Shown: in pieces, positions 11,000 through 22,296 of the stretch
Position numbering within the stretch: position 1 is the stretch's first letter
Layout: the number at the start of each line of letters is the position of its first letter
Assembly: GCA_030704615.1 (NCBI GenBank)
Contig: CM060732.1
Location: 11,472,001 to 11,536,000, forward strand
Origin: Takakia lepidozioides
Taxonomy: Eukaryota > Streptophyta > Takakiopsida > Takakiales > Takakiaceae
Direction of reading: 5' to 3'
DNA: 64,000 nucleotides
The notes under the pieces: model-generated
Told to the model about the DNA's origin: nothing
Database searches by the model: none
What the model saw: the letters and a program-made list of their open reading frames with translations, nothing else
Program-made: the position numbers and the translations under genes

Positions 11000-11380
11000 C
11001 TTATGTGGATGTTAACGACCACATAATTTGTAACCTCACTTTATGTTATGATTTATTTTTATTTTTTTTCGAAATAATTTGAAATTTTTGTTTTTTTATT
11101 AGAGAACTTGCGGGAGGTCCACGAATAATGTGGGCGTCATTACCCACATAACTCCTCACATTTTCTATCAAAAATTTATTTTTTGAAAATTTTGGTTTTT
11201 TTTTTTTTTTTTTTTTTTTGGTCATTGGAGGACTTGCGGTAGGTCCACGAATTACGTGGGCGTCAACATGCACATAAATTCTCAAATTTATTATTTTTAT
11301 TTTTATTAGTTTTATGTCATCGAAGGACTTGCAGGAGGGAGGTCCATGAATTATGTAGGCCTCAACACCCACAGAAGAGG
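11000..11380. repeat. short tandem repeat, about 3 units of 95-125 bp
   Basis: Units near 11101, 11227 and 11324 share GGACTTGCGGGAGGTCCACG then AATTATGTGGGCGTCAACACCCACATAA, separated by AT-rich and T-run spacers. A weaker half unit at 11000-11040 is the last sequence shared with block copy B, so the block boundary falls inside the array. Confidence 0.75.
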
Positions 11381-11477
11381 CAATGAAAGCAAAACAATCT
11401 GAGGACATCTGAAATAAATAGGACACCATGTGCAGCATCTCGTTGTTCGACAGTGTAAACTCATCGTAGCTAAGAGT

Positions 11478-11627
11478 GTCCAAAGTTGAACTTACGATGG
11501 CACAAACTTGGGTTTTGTCAGCAAAATTGGTTTTTTTTTTTTTTTTTTTGGTTTCTCCCTTTCAAGCTCTTGTCCAAAATTGAACTCACATAAGCACAAA
11601 CTTGGGTTTTGTCAGCAAAATTAGTTT
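11478..11627. repeat. two-unit direct repeat, about 95-bp period
   Basis: GTCCAAA(G/A)TTGAACT and CACAAACTTGGGTTTTGTC recur at 11478-11532 and 11573-11627, separated by a long T-run. The arrangement suggests local duplication. Confidence 0.75.
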
Positions 11628-11639
11628 TTGTTATTACAT

Positions 11640-11999
11640 TTTTTTTCGCTTGACAAGATGTTGTGGCCGATGCTGTCATTCAATCATGGGATAAATATTG
11701 GCAAGAGGCGAATGCACAGAAATAGGTGAAATATCTGCAGTTATGGACCTCCCTCCCCGGCTCACGGGAGCCTAGGAGCTTCAGCCTGGCCAAGTTTATA
11801 GGCCAAGTTCATAAGCTCATGTAAGCTCGTGAACAGGCTCACGAATTAGCATTCCTCGGGTATGTCGCAGCTAAAAGAGTTTGACAAGGAGCTCGAAGAC
11901 TTCAAGATCAACATGCAGTAAGAAGTGATTGGTGTCTTCACTCATTTTTTGTCATTCATGTACAAATTTGACAAAGGAAACGTAGTGGACAAGACCCGA
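11640..11999. other. no clear feature
   Basis: A short stretch reading QDVVADAVIQSWDKYW near 11654 could be a further transposase scrap, but nothing firm can be assigned. The rest is AT-rich with no open frame of note. Confidence 0.3.
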
Positions 12000-13422
12000 T
12001 TTTCAACCAAAGAGCTTAGTTGTTTGTGTGGTCAATAGTCTGGAACAGTCATTGTACCTACTTAATTTTGTGAGATGGATGCACCTGAATTTTTTATGGT
12101 GTCTGGACTTCAGCCTTCTCACATGCACATGGCCTATATCGACCACTTTTACTGCTCTCCCATCCTGTTGATCTGGGCTAAACCTGAGGTACAGGGGCCC
12201 ATACTTCCTGATTTTGATCATGTGTATATACATATATGCATTACTTTCTCCCTTTCTGGCTCCTTTGCAAAGGACATGGTTACTTTAAGCTGAACCCTTC
12301 AATTCCATATTCCATTCCCTCTGAAGCTGAAAATTAAGGAGGCTTGGACAAACTCAGATAATGAGTTGATCTCCTCTACTCTCAAATTCCTTAGCAAGCT
12401 AGAGGTGGTCAGAAAGCCTGCCCAGACACATTACAGATCATTTGTCTTATGAAGGAATTGAAAACTATTAAAAAAAAAAAAAAAAACTTTTCAAATGCTT
12501 TGCATAGTGCCAAAAGGTTATTCTTAGGTTATTGGAGCTAATTGAATGGACCCGCAAACTTTGGAATCCTATTAACTGGCGAACGCAACCTAGCTGAGTT
12601 GCTTAAAGCAAAGGAAGATAACCTTTGTCGTAAAGCAGGTGTCAACTGGTCCCTACATGGGAAAGATGAACCTTTGTTTTTTTCTCAAGGCCAAGCGGCC
12701 ACCACGATAAGCTCGCTTAAGATGTTCAAGACGTTTCTCTTATGAAGCGAGATGGCGGCACTTGCAACCTCTCATTTCTCTTATCTTTTATACAAGAGGC
12801 CTTCTGCTCGACATCTTACATCTACACAAGACGGTTGGGCTTGTTTCCCTGTCATCTCTTCTGTAGAGCTTGCGAATCTCTCAGCATATTTTTCGTCGAT
12901 GGAATTGGAAGATGCTATGTCCAAACTTAGTTCATTTAAATCCTCCGGACTAGATGGACTACCCCTTAAATTTTTCAATGGAATCTGGTTAGAAATCAGT
13001 GATGACTTTGTTCATTGACAGAAAACATCCTCACGAAAGGAATTATGCCTTCTCAGCTTTCTAAAAGTGTCATCGCGCTCATTCACAAAAAAGGTGATAA
13101 TGATGCCTTATCAAATTACAGACCTATTTACTCTTCTTAATTCTAGTACAAAATCATTGCCAAGGCCTTGGCATCCAGACTCCAGCCCCTGCTCAGAAAA
13201 ATTGATCAGACCTGAGCAAACTAGCTTTGAGTGGGGGGTCTCCCTCTTCTCTCCTTCCAACCCCAAGATAAGAGCGACTTGACGTCTGAAAAGAAACCCG
13301 ACTCTTGTGCGAATTTCGGATGTCTAGGCCAACGCAAAGCAGGGGGTGAGGGCAAAGACAACAAGAAATGGACAAGCATCCAAGAATGAGTTGCAATTGA
13401 CCCTCGGTACAATGCTGCTCAA

Positions 13423-13515
13423 CAAAGGCACCGATGTGTAAGTATGGCTACGGCCTCTTTATGCTCAGCGGCAGGGGGTGGTGGCACACAAGGTGCTTTG
13501 CGCTTTGGAGCCATA
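13423..13515 (-). CDS. short reading frame beginning MAPKRKAPCVP
   Basis: A 30-residue minus-strand frame starting MAPKRK followed by a proline-rich stretch. A similar start (MAPKRKDAPVPEP) occurs on the minus strand at 33297, also inside an inserted segment. The resemblance suggests two copies of the 5' end of one unidentified gene or element. The frame stops quickly here, so it is probably a fragment. Confidence 0.3.
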
Positions 13516-14087
13516 GAAGTTGCGATCTCTCCCCTTGCTTGCAATCCCACATGCACAAGTTAGAGTGGCATGCAATTAGAACCCAAACATAAACACAGAG
13601 CGGCTAACTAACACCATGAGAACGACATACTAACATCTCGCGCACCTCGCACACACAGCAAACCGACAAGTTAATAGCCTCACACCATTGAAGCAGCGCA
13701 ATGCCCAAGCAGAAGATGAATGCGCTTCATGAACTCGACATGAAGCCTGAGCGGCGGCTCTGCCAGCAAATGGAAGGAGATACATTCACAAGCCGAGAGA
13801 ACAGCGGGTGTTGCAATGCAGTCGATGAAGGTTAAAGGGAGCGGAAGCACCGAACCTAGGCAAGGAGTCATAGTGCAGTAATGCTCAAGGGTCCAACACA
13901 ACCGGGAGGACAAAGGTAAAACACTGCTCCACGAGGAGCTTAGACCGCACAAACGAGATGGCGGGAAGGGATGCCCCGGGTGGCTTTGGACGTCCTGGCG
14001 GGCGGACATGGCGGGCCCCTGACCACCCCACACACCCCCACCCCTGCTGGCAGCCCTGCATGGTACTCGCATTTCCAGCCAATTCTG

Positions 14088-14123
14088 AGGACGCCACGTT
14101 GTTGTCAACCGGCGTGGCGTCCT
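14088..14123. repeat. 11-bp inverted repeat
   Basis: AGGACGCCACG and its exact complement at 14113-14123 flank a 14-nt spacer, inside the insertion in LINE-D. Confidence 0.8.
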
Positions 14124-15224
14124 TCTGGCCATGCGATTTCTGAACCCCTGCATGCCAAAAAAAGATTCTGGGCGGCGCATTTACTCAATCCGCATGGTGT
14201 AAAACGCGTTGGGAAGCTCTCTTGAAGCGCCACATTTCATCTTCAGGGTGCTTCTTCATCCCAGTTCATCTGCAGTAGTTGGTGGGCCCCGAAAAATCTC
14301 AAGCCGCCCGATTCCAGTCGCTTGAGCATTTAGGGGTTAAAGATCGCATGATTCTTGTTAACATTTTGTTGGCCAATGAGGCTTTACATTTTGCCTACGA
14401 ATCCATCCAGGCTTTGGCTCTTCTTATGTTGGACTTCAAGAAAGCCTTTGATAATATAAATTGGGAGCACTTGCTATGTGCGATTCAAAAAAGTGGGGTA
14501 ACTTCCTCTCTTGGATTCGAATCCTTCTACACTCTGGTTCCTGCAAGGTCATAGTTAAAGATGCCCCTCTTCCTTCCCTCTCTTCCGTTCCGTCAGGCAG
14601 GGTTGCCCACTGTCCCTTTTTTTGTTCTTTATTGCTGCCGATGGCTTAGGCCACCTCCTACAAAGGCACCCAGACATCATAAGTTATGTCTCAAGATCCC
14701 TCATTCTATTACCCCTAACTACAGTATTAAATCTTCACTTTATGCAGATGATACTGTCCTGCTTATGGACAACAACTCTTTCACAAATGTAACGGATCTT
14801 ACAAGCTCTATCCTCTTTTTGTGATGCCATTGGGTTAAATATAAACTGGAGAAAATTTACACTCTCATTTAGAAGACCCCATGTGTGGCAGCCCACTGCC
14901 TTCAATGGGGGAATGATCTTGGTCTTCGGTGGCTGCAAGACGGGCACTCCCATGTGCTATTTGGCCATCATGTTGGTCACGACCTCGATGATCAACATAG
15001 AAGTGAAGCTGTTTTGATTAAGCTCACAAGGAAACTATCTTACTAGAGCTCAGTTCATCTTTCTATTGGAGGCAAATTAGCTTTGGTGGTCAATTAGATT
15101 TTGTTGACTTCTTGTTGGTTCATCTCCTGGGTCTGGTCATGCTTCTGCCAGTCAAGGATCTACCATCCCAGGTTTCTAGTTTCTGGTATGAGTCAGTCCG
15201 CGGTACCATGCTGCTTCCCTTCTG

Positions 15225-15605
15225 AAGGCAGGTTCACATGGCAAAAATCTGTCCGTCCCATCTAGCCATAGTGGTGGGCCCTCCACACGTGTGGAGGGGG
15301 ACCGACGGTGCAACATGTTCACACGCAATAGTACACACTTGACGCAACATATAAGTTTAGCAAGAGAAGCTCTCATAAAGAGCCCTCCGGCTAAACCCTA
15401 CACACATGTTTTAGCCATGATAGCCAGGAGAAGGAATGAGGGATGGGACGGACAGCGACGGACAGCAGGAAGTACCTACAGTGGCCAGGCCGTCCGTCCC
15501 TTCCTCCCCATCGCGTTCCTCAAGGGTGGACCCCGGCCCTCCACACCTGCTGCAGCCGCCACGTCCGGATGGGACGGACGGATTTTTGCCGTGTGAACCT
15601 GCCTT
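15225..15605. mobile_element. MITE-like element with 38-bp terminal inverted repeats
   Basis: The left end 15225-15262 (starting AAGGCAGGTTCACA) and the right end 15568-15605 are inverted copies with about two mismatches. The 381-bp length, lack of coding capacity, and CCGTCC/GGACGG-rich subterminal repeats fit a non-autonomous DNA transposon. It interrupts LINE-D. A clear target-site duplication was not found, so the superfamily is not assigned. Confidence 0.8.
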
Positions 15606-15944
15606 GAGCAAAATCTGGTCATCTGGAATTCACACTCCGTTGTATGTCATTTAACTCTCCCTGAATGGATCCTGCCTCTAGACATAAGTGGCTAACAAAG
15701 ACAACCCATAACTTAAGGAGCTACTGGTATACACTGGATCCTATGCTGAATTGGTTGCAAGATTGAGGAAAGAAGTCGCTGTGGGAGAAGGACAGGGACG
15801 ACACATTTCTGTAGAAGAATATGACAATCTAGTTACAGGGCATTGAGTGTTGCAACATTTGCATCATCCTCATAGCTTGTATAATCCTCTAGTTTGAAAA
15901 AAAAGTGATAATTTCCCATTTGAAACAACTGCATGCTGCTTATG

Positions 15945-17902
15945 TCACCAGTAATCCTCACAAGAACAAACCCCATCTTGGAAGTGGTGGAAGCAGTTGG
16001 CATCCCGTACAACAACTACTCGCCCAACAATCTTCGAGATGAACTTGATAGCTGAGTGACAGTCTCCACACACCCGGAGGTTCTTGATGATGCGGATGAG
16101 CATCCCTGGGGGTGTGCTGATGAGCCCAAAAGCTATGGCCAGTTTCTCACTATGGTGGGAGAGAGAAATTTTCTTATGGTCCTCCTCCACATCATGCAAC
16201 ACAAAATGCGTGTCAGGGACATAGCCAGCCTCCTTCAGTTGGCCAGACAATATCTCCAGTTCAGCATGGATTTCCTCAATTTGTGGATGTAATTTATCTT
16301 CAGCAATGAATGTATAAACCTGGTTGTCCAGCTCAATGCTGCTGCACCCTGGCTCCTTTCTGACACCTCTGTCCTCCATCATTCTTCTCACCTTTGCTGT
16401 ATCCTCCCACCTGCCTCCTGCAGCATAGATGTTCGATAGCAGCACATATGTTGCAGTATCCTGTGGATCCAACTCGAGAAGGCACTGTGCTGCATGTTCT
16501 GCCACCTCCACATCAGTATGAATGTTGCAGGCACCAAGCAAAGCCCCCCACACCGTAGCACCTACTTCGATTGGCATTTTGTTTATAAAATCCTGCGCCT
16601 CTTCCAGTCGTCCTGCACGGCCAAGAAGGTTCACCATGCAGCTATAGTGCTTCACTGTGGGAGTAAGGCCATAATCTCGGTTGATTGAATAAAATAAGTG
16701 ACAGCCTTCATCCACCAGGCCCACATTGTTACAGGCAGAGAGAAGACATGTAAAGGTGACGCTGTTTGGCTTGAAGCCTTCCAGTTGCATTTGTTCAAAT
16801 AGGTGTAGGGCCTCCATACCACGCCCATGTTGAGCATAACCTGCAATCAACACATTCCACGAGACCACATCACGTTTCGCCATTTTGTCAAACACGTTCC
16901 GTGCATCCTTCATGCTCCCGCATTTGGCATACATATTAACAAGGGTATTCTCCAGAATAATATCTGGTACAATTCTGCTTTTGTCGATGTCAGCGTGTAC
17001 CTGTTTGCCTTTCCCCAGGGCAGCCAGGATGGCACATGCGTTGAGAACACAAGTCAATGTCACCCTGTCAGGCATCACCCCTTCCAGTTGCAATTGTTCT
17101 AACATCTGCAAAGCCTCCCTACCACAGCCATGCTGAGTATATCCTGCCATCATCGCACTCCATGAGATCACATTTTGTTTTTCCATATTTCCAAACACAT
17201 ACATGTTGACAAGGGCAGTCTCTAAAATGATATCTGGCGCAATTCCAGCTTTTATGATGTCAGCATGTACCTCTTTTCCCTTTTCCACATCCGCTAGAAT
17301 TGCACAAGCATTGAGAATACAAACAAACGTGACCCTGGTGGGCATCAGCCCATCCTGTATCATTTGCTCATAGGTTATGAAAGCCTCCCTACCACACCCA
17401 TGCTGGGCATATCCTGCAATCAACGCACTCCATGCAACCACATCTCTTTTAGCCATATTATCAAATAATTGCCGTGCATCCTTCATGCTCCCACATTTGG
17501 CATACATGTCGACAGTTGCAGTCTCCAAAATGATGTCTGGAGCAATTCCGGCTAGCATGGACCTCTTTGCCTTTTTCCAGAGTTCCTAGGCTGGCACACG
17601 CCTTGAGAACGCAGATGAATGTGACCCTGTTGGGTGTCACCCATTCCTGTACCATCTGCTCATAGAGCTTGAAAGCCTCGCTACCACACCCCTGCTTCAC
17701 ATATCCTGCCAACATTGTAGTCCATGTAAACACATCACGTGCAGGCATATTGTCAAACACTTGGCGTGCATCAACTATGCTCCCGCACTTGGCATACATG
17801 TTGACAAGAGTGTTGAGTAGAATGATTTTCGGCTTGAATCCATTTTGGATCATGTGAGCGTGCACCTGCTTCCCCTCTGTTAAGCCTTTCATTGATGCAC
17901 TC
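15945..17902 (-). pseudogene. PLS-class PPR protein with E and DYW domains, frameshifted
   Basis: DYW-type PPR proteins direct C-to-U RNA editing in plant organelles. The last 537 codons (17558-15945) are open: PLS repeats (about residues 1-250), E1/E2 region, then a DYW domain with the deaminase-like HSE motif, CGDCH, and the terminal CSCEDYW. The preceding part (17902 to about 17560) lies in another frame because about 11 bases are missing in the VHA-(DIIKA)-GIAPDI junction near 17551-17558. One repeat also lacks about 11 residues ([11 protein letters not shown], about 17180-17200). A good acceptor (TTTGCTTTCTCTTACAG, ending at 17903) precedes the first visible repeat, so an upstream exon is expected but was not recognised. 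The 537-codon frame has an ATG at the frameshift point, so a shorter protein cannot be ruled out. Confidence 0.85.
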
Positions 17903-20461
17903 CTGTAAGAGAAAGCAAAAAGTATTGGAATCTGCCACAACGCCTTGTTGGTTTAAAATGTGCAGAGTCTTTCGTTTGTCCTGCCTTCCATAGTGTCCTC
18001 ACATCCCCACATGTGACAGAAGAGTTCTTGGTGACTCCCTCTCTTGATCGCCACTCAATGGCAGTACTCCTGGTGGAGATGCCTGATCCAACCCTGCCAT
18101 CCTGCGTGACTCTTTGGTTACAAACCTTTTTTCACACACAGATTTCTCTCTTCATTTGTATTTCTTTTTCTCCAATCAAACTCCCGTAACATGCGTTGAC
18201 CCTCCTACATAATTTATATATATCTTCATGAGGACATGCTCCTTGCACACATAGCAGGGTTGCAGAGCTACATCTACATTCTTTCAGTTGGGACCCTTCA
18301 ATCATCACCCTCTTATATTATGGGATACAAATTCTGCTTGACCTTGCATCATGGCAGATAGCTCTGCTTTCACCCAACCAGGGTTCAATCCAAGGGGCCT
18401 CAATTGCACGCTAAGATTTGGAGTCTTGTGATCTTAGATTTCTCTCTGAAAGTGACCACTAGGCAGCTGAGTAAATACGCTTCAGCAACCGCGTCCCCCT
18501 GACCAAGTAAAGCTTCACACATATGCCAAATGACAGAACAGCCTTGAACCACCTACTTTCTGAACAGCCGACAAATAGCAACAGTAGAACTGCTTTTGCT
18601 GTATTTGTGCACTAAACAGAAAGCTGTCACTAATTTCAGAAAACAGTCCATAAAATGTTGTCATGCTAACATCAGTCACAAGCGCTAGTTGATAGACACT
18701 TTAAAGTCCTAATTAAAGACAGGTTGTCCCCTCACAGCAAAGGATCTGAGAAGAACTCCTGCCAGAGCAATTCTTTGCTGAATCCTTGGCCAGTGTGCAA
18801 GAACTTCGCGGAAGTGAGCACTTAGACCGGTTTCCTATTGCCTCGTCTCTTTGCACCATGCGAGTTATCTACAGACTATGCCCTCAAGAGTTTCCCACAG
18901 CCAACGTTAGCAGGGGAATGTTCAGTAGCAGATCTCCCCCTGCCTTTAATATCCAGTAGGTGACTGCCGATTGTCGCTCTGCAGCAATATGTGTCAAATC
19001 TGTGCTACTTAGCCCTCTACATTAAAGGGGGAGCTCAACATGCTTGCAAGTTCCCTTTGAACTTGCGGCGGAATTTCGATGGGCTAGGCGACCCTGAGGA
19101 CAAACTCCTCAGTGACGGGCAGGCCTAATCGAGAACTCTCTCTCTCTCTCTCTCTCTCACCGTATGCAAAAGAAAATCAAAGTGTCACTTGAGCAGATAT
19201 TGAAGAAGCTGATGGAACGAGAAGAATGTCGAATGCACTTCCTGTCTCACCATAATGCGGGCAAGTTTCTGCCGGGATGGCTCAAGGAGCCAACGCACAA
19301 CTAGCCGACCAAGAAAACGACACCAAAGATGAACACGCTATACCTTTCTTGGGTCTCCCTGGAGGCTGGGGAGGGGTCACAGCCATGACTCGCAAGGGTC
19401 CGACGCCCGGCATTGCCGAGCTGCATATATAATTCTCCTCCAGGCGCGATAATCTGCAGCATGATGCAAGGCTTCCCAGCCGTTCAGTAAAAGGAGAGGC
19501 CATACCCAAGGTTGTGTGCATGGCCTCTCCCTACGTGCTCACCACACCTCCGCCCCCTCCGCCATCATCCTGCAGCTCTAAACCTTGAGTCTAGATCCGT
19601 GCTGAAACAACACACACTGCAGGGTGGATGGTGCCATCGCTGGGCTCAGCGAGCATGCAGCCCTTGAAGCTTCCAAGGTTGCTCACTGATGGATGGGCAG
19701 ACTCTGATGACGATTTTGGGTACCTACCTAGCTACAGTAAACTGCTCGCACCAACCTACCAAGATTCACCCAAGTGAAGATAAAACAAGTAGCAATGCTA
19801 ATAGCTACCCCTTTTTCTTCCGTGAGGCTCAACAGAGAGATGGGCTTTTGATTTCTCTTTCCTAAAATACCACAGTGTCTCTAAAGATAGAAGGATGCCA
19901 GACCACTTCTAGACTTAAGTGGAAGAACCAGTTGCATATACCAATAAAAGATTTAATAGTTTATCTTTATATTTTAATCATTTTTTAGGTATTTTTAGTA
20001 TTCATCGTTTTAATCATAACCTAAATTTATTAGAATAATTAAAAGTTATATTATTATACGAATCAAATCAACACATATTTACTATTAAAAATATAAAACA
20101 ATTATTCAAAATTTAACTTTTATACAACCAGTCACTTGTAACTACACAATGCTCTTAAGCATGTAACAATCAAGTATGTTATATATATATATATATATAT
20201 ATTCAAAGATCTATCACACAACATTCAGTCTTACTTTCATTTTCTAAACATCTTAAGATCGGACATGTAACAATCTGATTCTAAGTATTTCAATCTATTT
20301 TTTTCTTTCTGCTGTAATTAATTAAGAGAGTCGGACTATAGGCAACATTGTCAAAAACTGCGGAAGATGTACAGATATGTTGGAAGAGGCTAAGCGAAAT
20401 CATGAGAGACTTGAAAACCCTAAGAGAAAAAGAATATTTCCTAAGGGAAATAGAAAAAATA
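17903..20461. other. no gene recognised; contains a (TC)n tract
   Basis: The first ~600 bp would be intron or 5' region of the PPR gene. A TC repeat lies at about 19136-19158 and a TA repeat at about 20180-20201. From about 19920 the sequence becomes strongly AT-rich. No conserved reading frame or RNA gene was seen. Confidence 0.5.
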
Positions 20462-20670
20462 TAAATTATTATAATAAATGTATCAAATTTGGTCATTATA
20501 TTTATGAATCACATGTACTATTTATTGGTATGTACCGACAAAATTGGTAGGTTGTCATCATTTATTATAATTAAAACAAAACCTTATTTTTTATAAACGC
20601 TCATACATCCATTTGTAATGTACTGGCATCCTTTTTTGAAATAAAACTTTACGTATTAGTACCTATGTTA
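20462..20670. repeat. left direct repeat flanking the minisatellite
   Basis: About 205 bp containing CACATGTACTATTTATTGGT and TACCGACAAAAT recur in the same orientation at 22006-22198 with moderate divergence. The pair brackets the 78-bp array at 20695-21990. Confidence 0.85.
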
Positions 20671-20694
20671 AAAATAGAAAAATAGAAAAATATT

Positions 20695-21990
20695 ATTTAT
20701 AATTGCCCTTAGGACTCCTTAGGATTGCCATAGAGAGTCCTAAGGGGGGGGATGGAAATATATAAATTAGTATTTATAATTGCCCTTAGGACTGCTTAGG
20801 GTGGCCCTAAAGAGTCCTAAGAGGGGGGAAATGAAAACATATATATTATTATTATTATTACCCTTAGAACTTCTTAGGGCAATCCTAAGGAGTCCTAAGA
20901 GGAAAAAAATGGAAAGACATAAATATTTGCCCTTAAGACCCGTTTAGGCAGCCTAAGGGGTTATAAGAGGGGGAGAATGGAAACATATAAATTATTATCT
21001 ATAATTGCCCTGAGGACTCCTTAAGGTGGCCCTAAAGAGTCCTATGAGGGGGAAAATAGAAATATATAAATTATAGGAAAATAAAAACATATACGTTATT
21101 ATTTATATTTACCCTTATGACTTCTTAGGTTAGTCCTAGGAGTCCTAAGAGGAGAAAAATGGAAAGATATAAATATTTGCCCTTAAGACCCGTTTAGGCA
21201 ATCTAAGGAATTATAAGAGGGGGAAAATCAAACATATAATTATTATCTAAAGTTGCCTTTAGAACTCCGTAGGACTGCCTAAGGAGTCCTAAGAGGGGAA
21301 AATGGAAATATATAAATTATTATTATAATTGCCGTTATGATTGCTTAGGACGGCACTAAGGAGCCTAAGAGAGGAAAAAATAAAAACATATAAATTATTA
21401 TTTATAATTATCCTTAGGGCTTCTTAGGATAGGACAGTCTTAAGGAGTCCTAAGAGGAGAAAAATGGAAAGACATAAATAATTGCTGTTAAAACCCGTTT
21501 AGGCATCCTAAGGGGTTATAAGAGGGGGACAATGGAAACGTATAAATTATTATTTATAATTGCCCTTAGGACTTCTCATGACGGCCCTAAGGAGTCCAAA
21601 GAGAGGGGGAAAATAAAAAAGTATAAAGTATTATTTATAATTACCCTTAGGGCTTCATAGGACAGTCCTAAGGAGTCCTAAGATGAGAGAAATGGAAAAA
21701 CATAAATAATTGTCCTTAAGACCCGTTTAGGCAACCTAAGAGGGGGAATGGAAATATGTAAATTAGTATTTATAATTGCTCTTAGGACTGCTTAGAGTGG
21801 CCCTAAAAAGTCCTAAGATGGGGAAAATATAAACATATAAATTATTATTTATAACTGCCCTTAGGACTCCTTAGGGCCATCCTAAGAAGTCCTAAGCAGG
21901 GGAAAATTGAAAGATGTAAAATATTATTTTTGATTGCTCTTAGGACTCCTTAGGGCAGCCCTAAGGAGTCATAAGGGGGAAATATATATA
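20695..21990. repeat. AT-rich minisatellite, about 17 units of ~78 bp, each with a hairpin
   Basis: Units repeat TAATTGCCCTTAGGACTCCTTAGG, a short centre, CCTAAGGAGTCCTAAG, then a GAGGGGGAAAATGGAAA-like spacer and AT-rich sequence. The arms CTTAGGACTCCTTAGG and CCTAAGGAGTCCTAAG are exact complements in the best units (for example around 21938), so every unit can fold. Units differ by substitutions and small indels, and some recur as alternating variants. Confidence 0.9.
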
Positions 21991-22005
21991 TATATATTAT
22001 AATAA

Positions 22006-22198
22006 ATATATCAACTTTGATCATTACATTTAAGAATCACATGTACTATTTATTGGTATGTACCGACAAAATTTGTAGGTGACACCATTTATTACAATTA
22101 AAACAAGATTTTGTCTCGAACGTTCATACAGCTATTTGTAATGCACCGACATCCATTTTTAAATAAACCTTCATGAGTTAGTACCTATTCAAAAAGTG
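22006..22198. repeat. right direct repeat flanking the minisatellite
   Basis: Partner of 20462-20670, same orientation, sharing CACATGTACTATTTATTGGT and TTAGTACCTATT near its end. Confidence 0.85.
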
Positions 22199-22296
22199 TA
22201 TGGGATAAGGTTAATACATATCAACTTTTCATTCTGTTTTCATCCAATTATTTCATTTTTCATTCATTCTTTTTAGACTATAACTCATTTTTTTCC

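Larger units (their letters stand above)
4150..11038. repeat. compound transposon block, copy A (Ty3 element plus hAT remnant)
   Basis: The block aligns collinearly with 24134-34124: 3' part of a 5' LTR, gag, pol with chromodomain, a ~900-bp 3' region, then a hAT remnant. It ends in both copies at GTAACCTCAC. Copy A lacks the LTR sequence upstream of 4150, has its own internal inversion and deletions in gag/protease, and lacks the second pol unit and the insertions seen in copy B. That both copies share the hAT tail and the same right end argues for block duplication, or for one compound element, rather than two unrelated insertions. Confidence 0.85.
13230..14330. other. insertion splitting the LINE-D reverse transcriptase
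   Basis: LINE-D RT reads up to RPEQTSF at about 13228 and resumes at about 14340 with ILLANEALHFA. The sequence between is GC-richer and not LINE-like, with a minus-strand MAPKRK reading frame (13423-13515) and an 11-bp hairpin (14088-14123). I could not identify terminal repeats or a target-site duplication, so the element type is unknown. Confidence 0.6.
12000..15840 (+). mobile_element. LINE-D: decayed non-LTR retrotransposon (plant L1 type)
   Basis: Scattered plus-strand fragments match the ORF2 of plant L1-like LINEs in order: endonuclease C-terminal scraps (about 12070-12290), the linker before RT (RNLAELLKAKEDNLCRKAG), ELEDAMSKL with SGLDGLPLKFF (about 12900-12980), ALIHKKGDND and NYRPI (about 13075-13130), LLMLDFKKAFDNINWEHLL (about 14425-14470), the catalytic LYADDTVLLMDN (about 14737-14770), and GLNINWRKF. 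Stops and frameshifts separate nearly every fragment. A ~1.1-kb insertion splits the RT at about 13230-14330 and a MITE-like element lies at 15225-15605. It is a different lineage from LINE-A, -B and -C, which have FADD. Confidence 0.85.

Noticed and set aside
13680-14180. 166-codon minus-strand frame in the LINE-D insertion.
   Set aside because: No conserved motif and GC-biased composition with overlapping frames on both strands; not supported as a gene.
20695-21990. CRISPR-like array, because of regular palindromic repeats.
   Set aside because: The spacers are themselves repeated, the sequence is plant nuclear DNA, and no cas-like genes occur; it is a minisatellite.
20462-22198. LTR retrotransposon with the ~200-bp direct repeats as LTRs.
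   Set aside because: No primer-binding site, polypurine tract or TG...CA ends were seen, and the interior is only minisatellite. Kept as a repeat with direct flanks.
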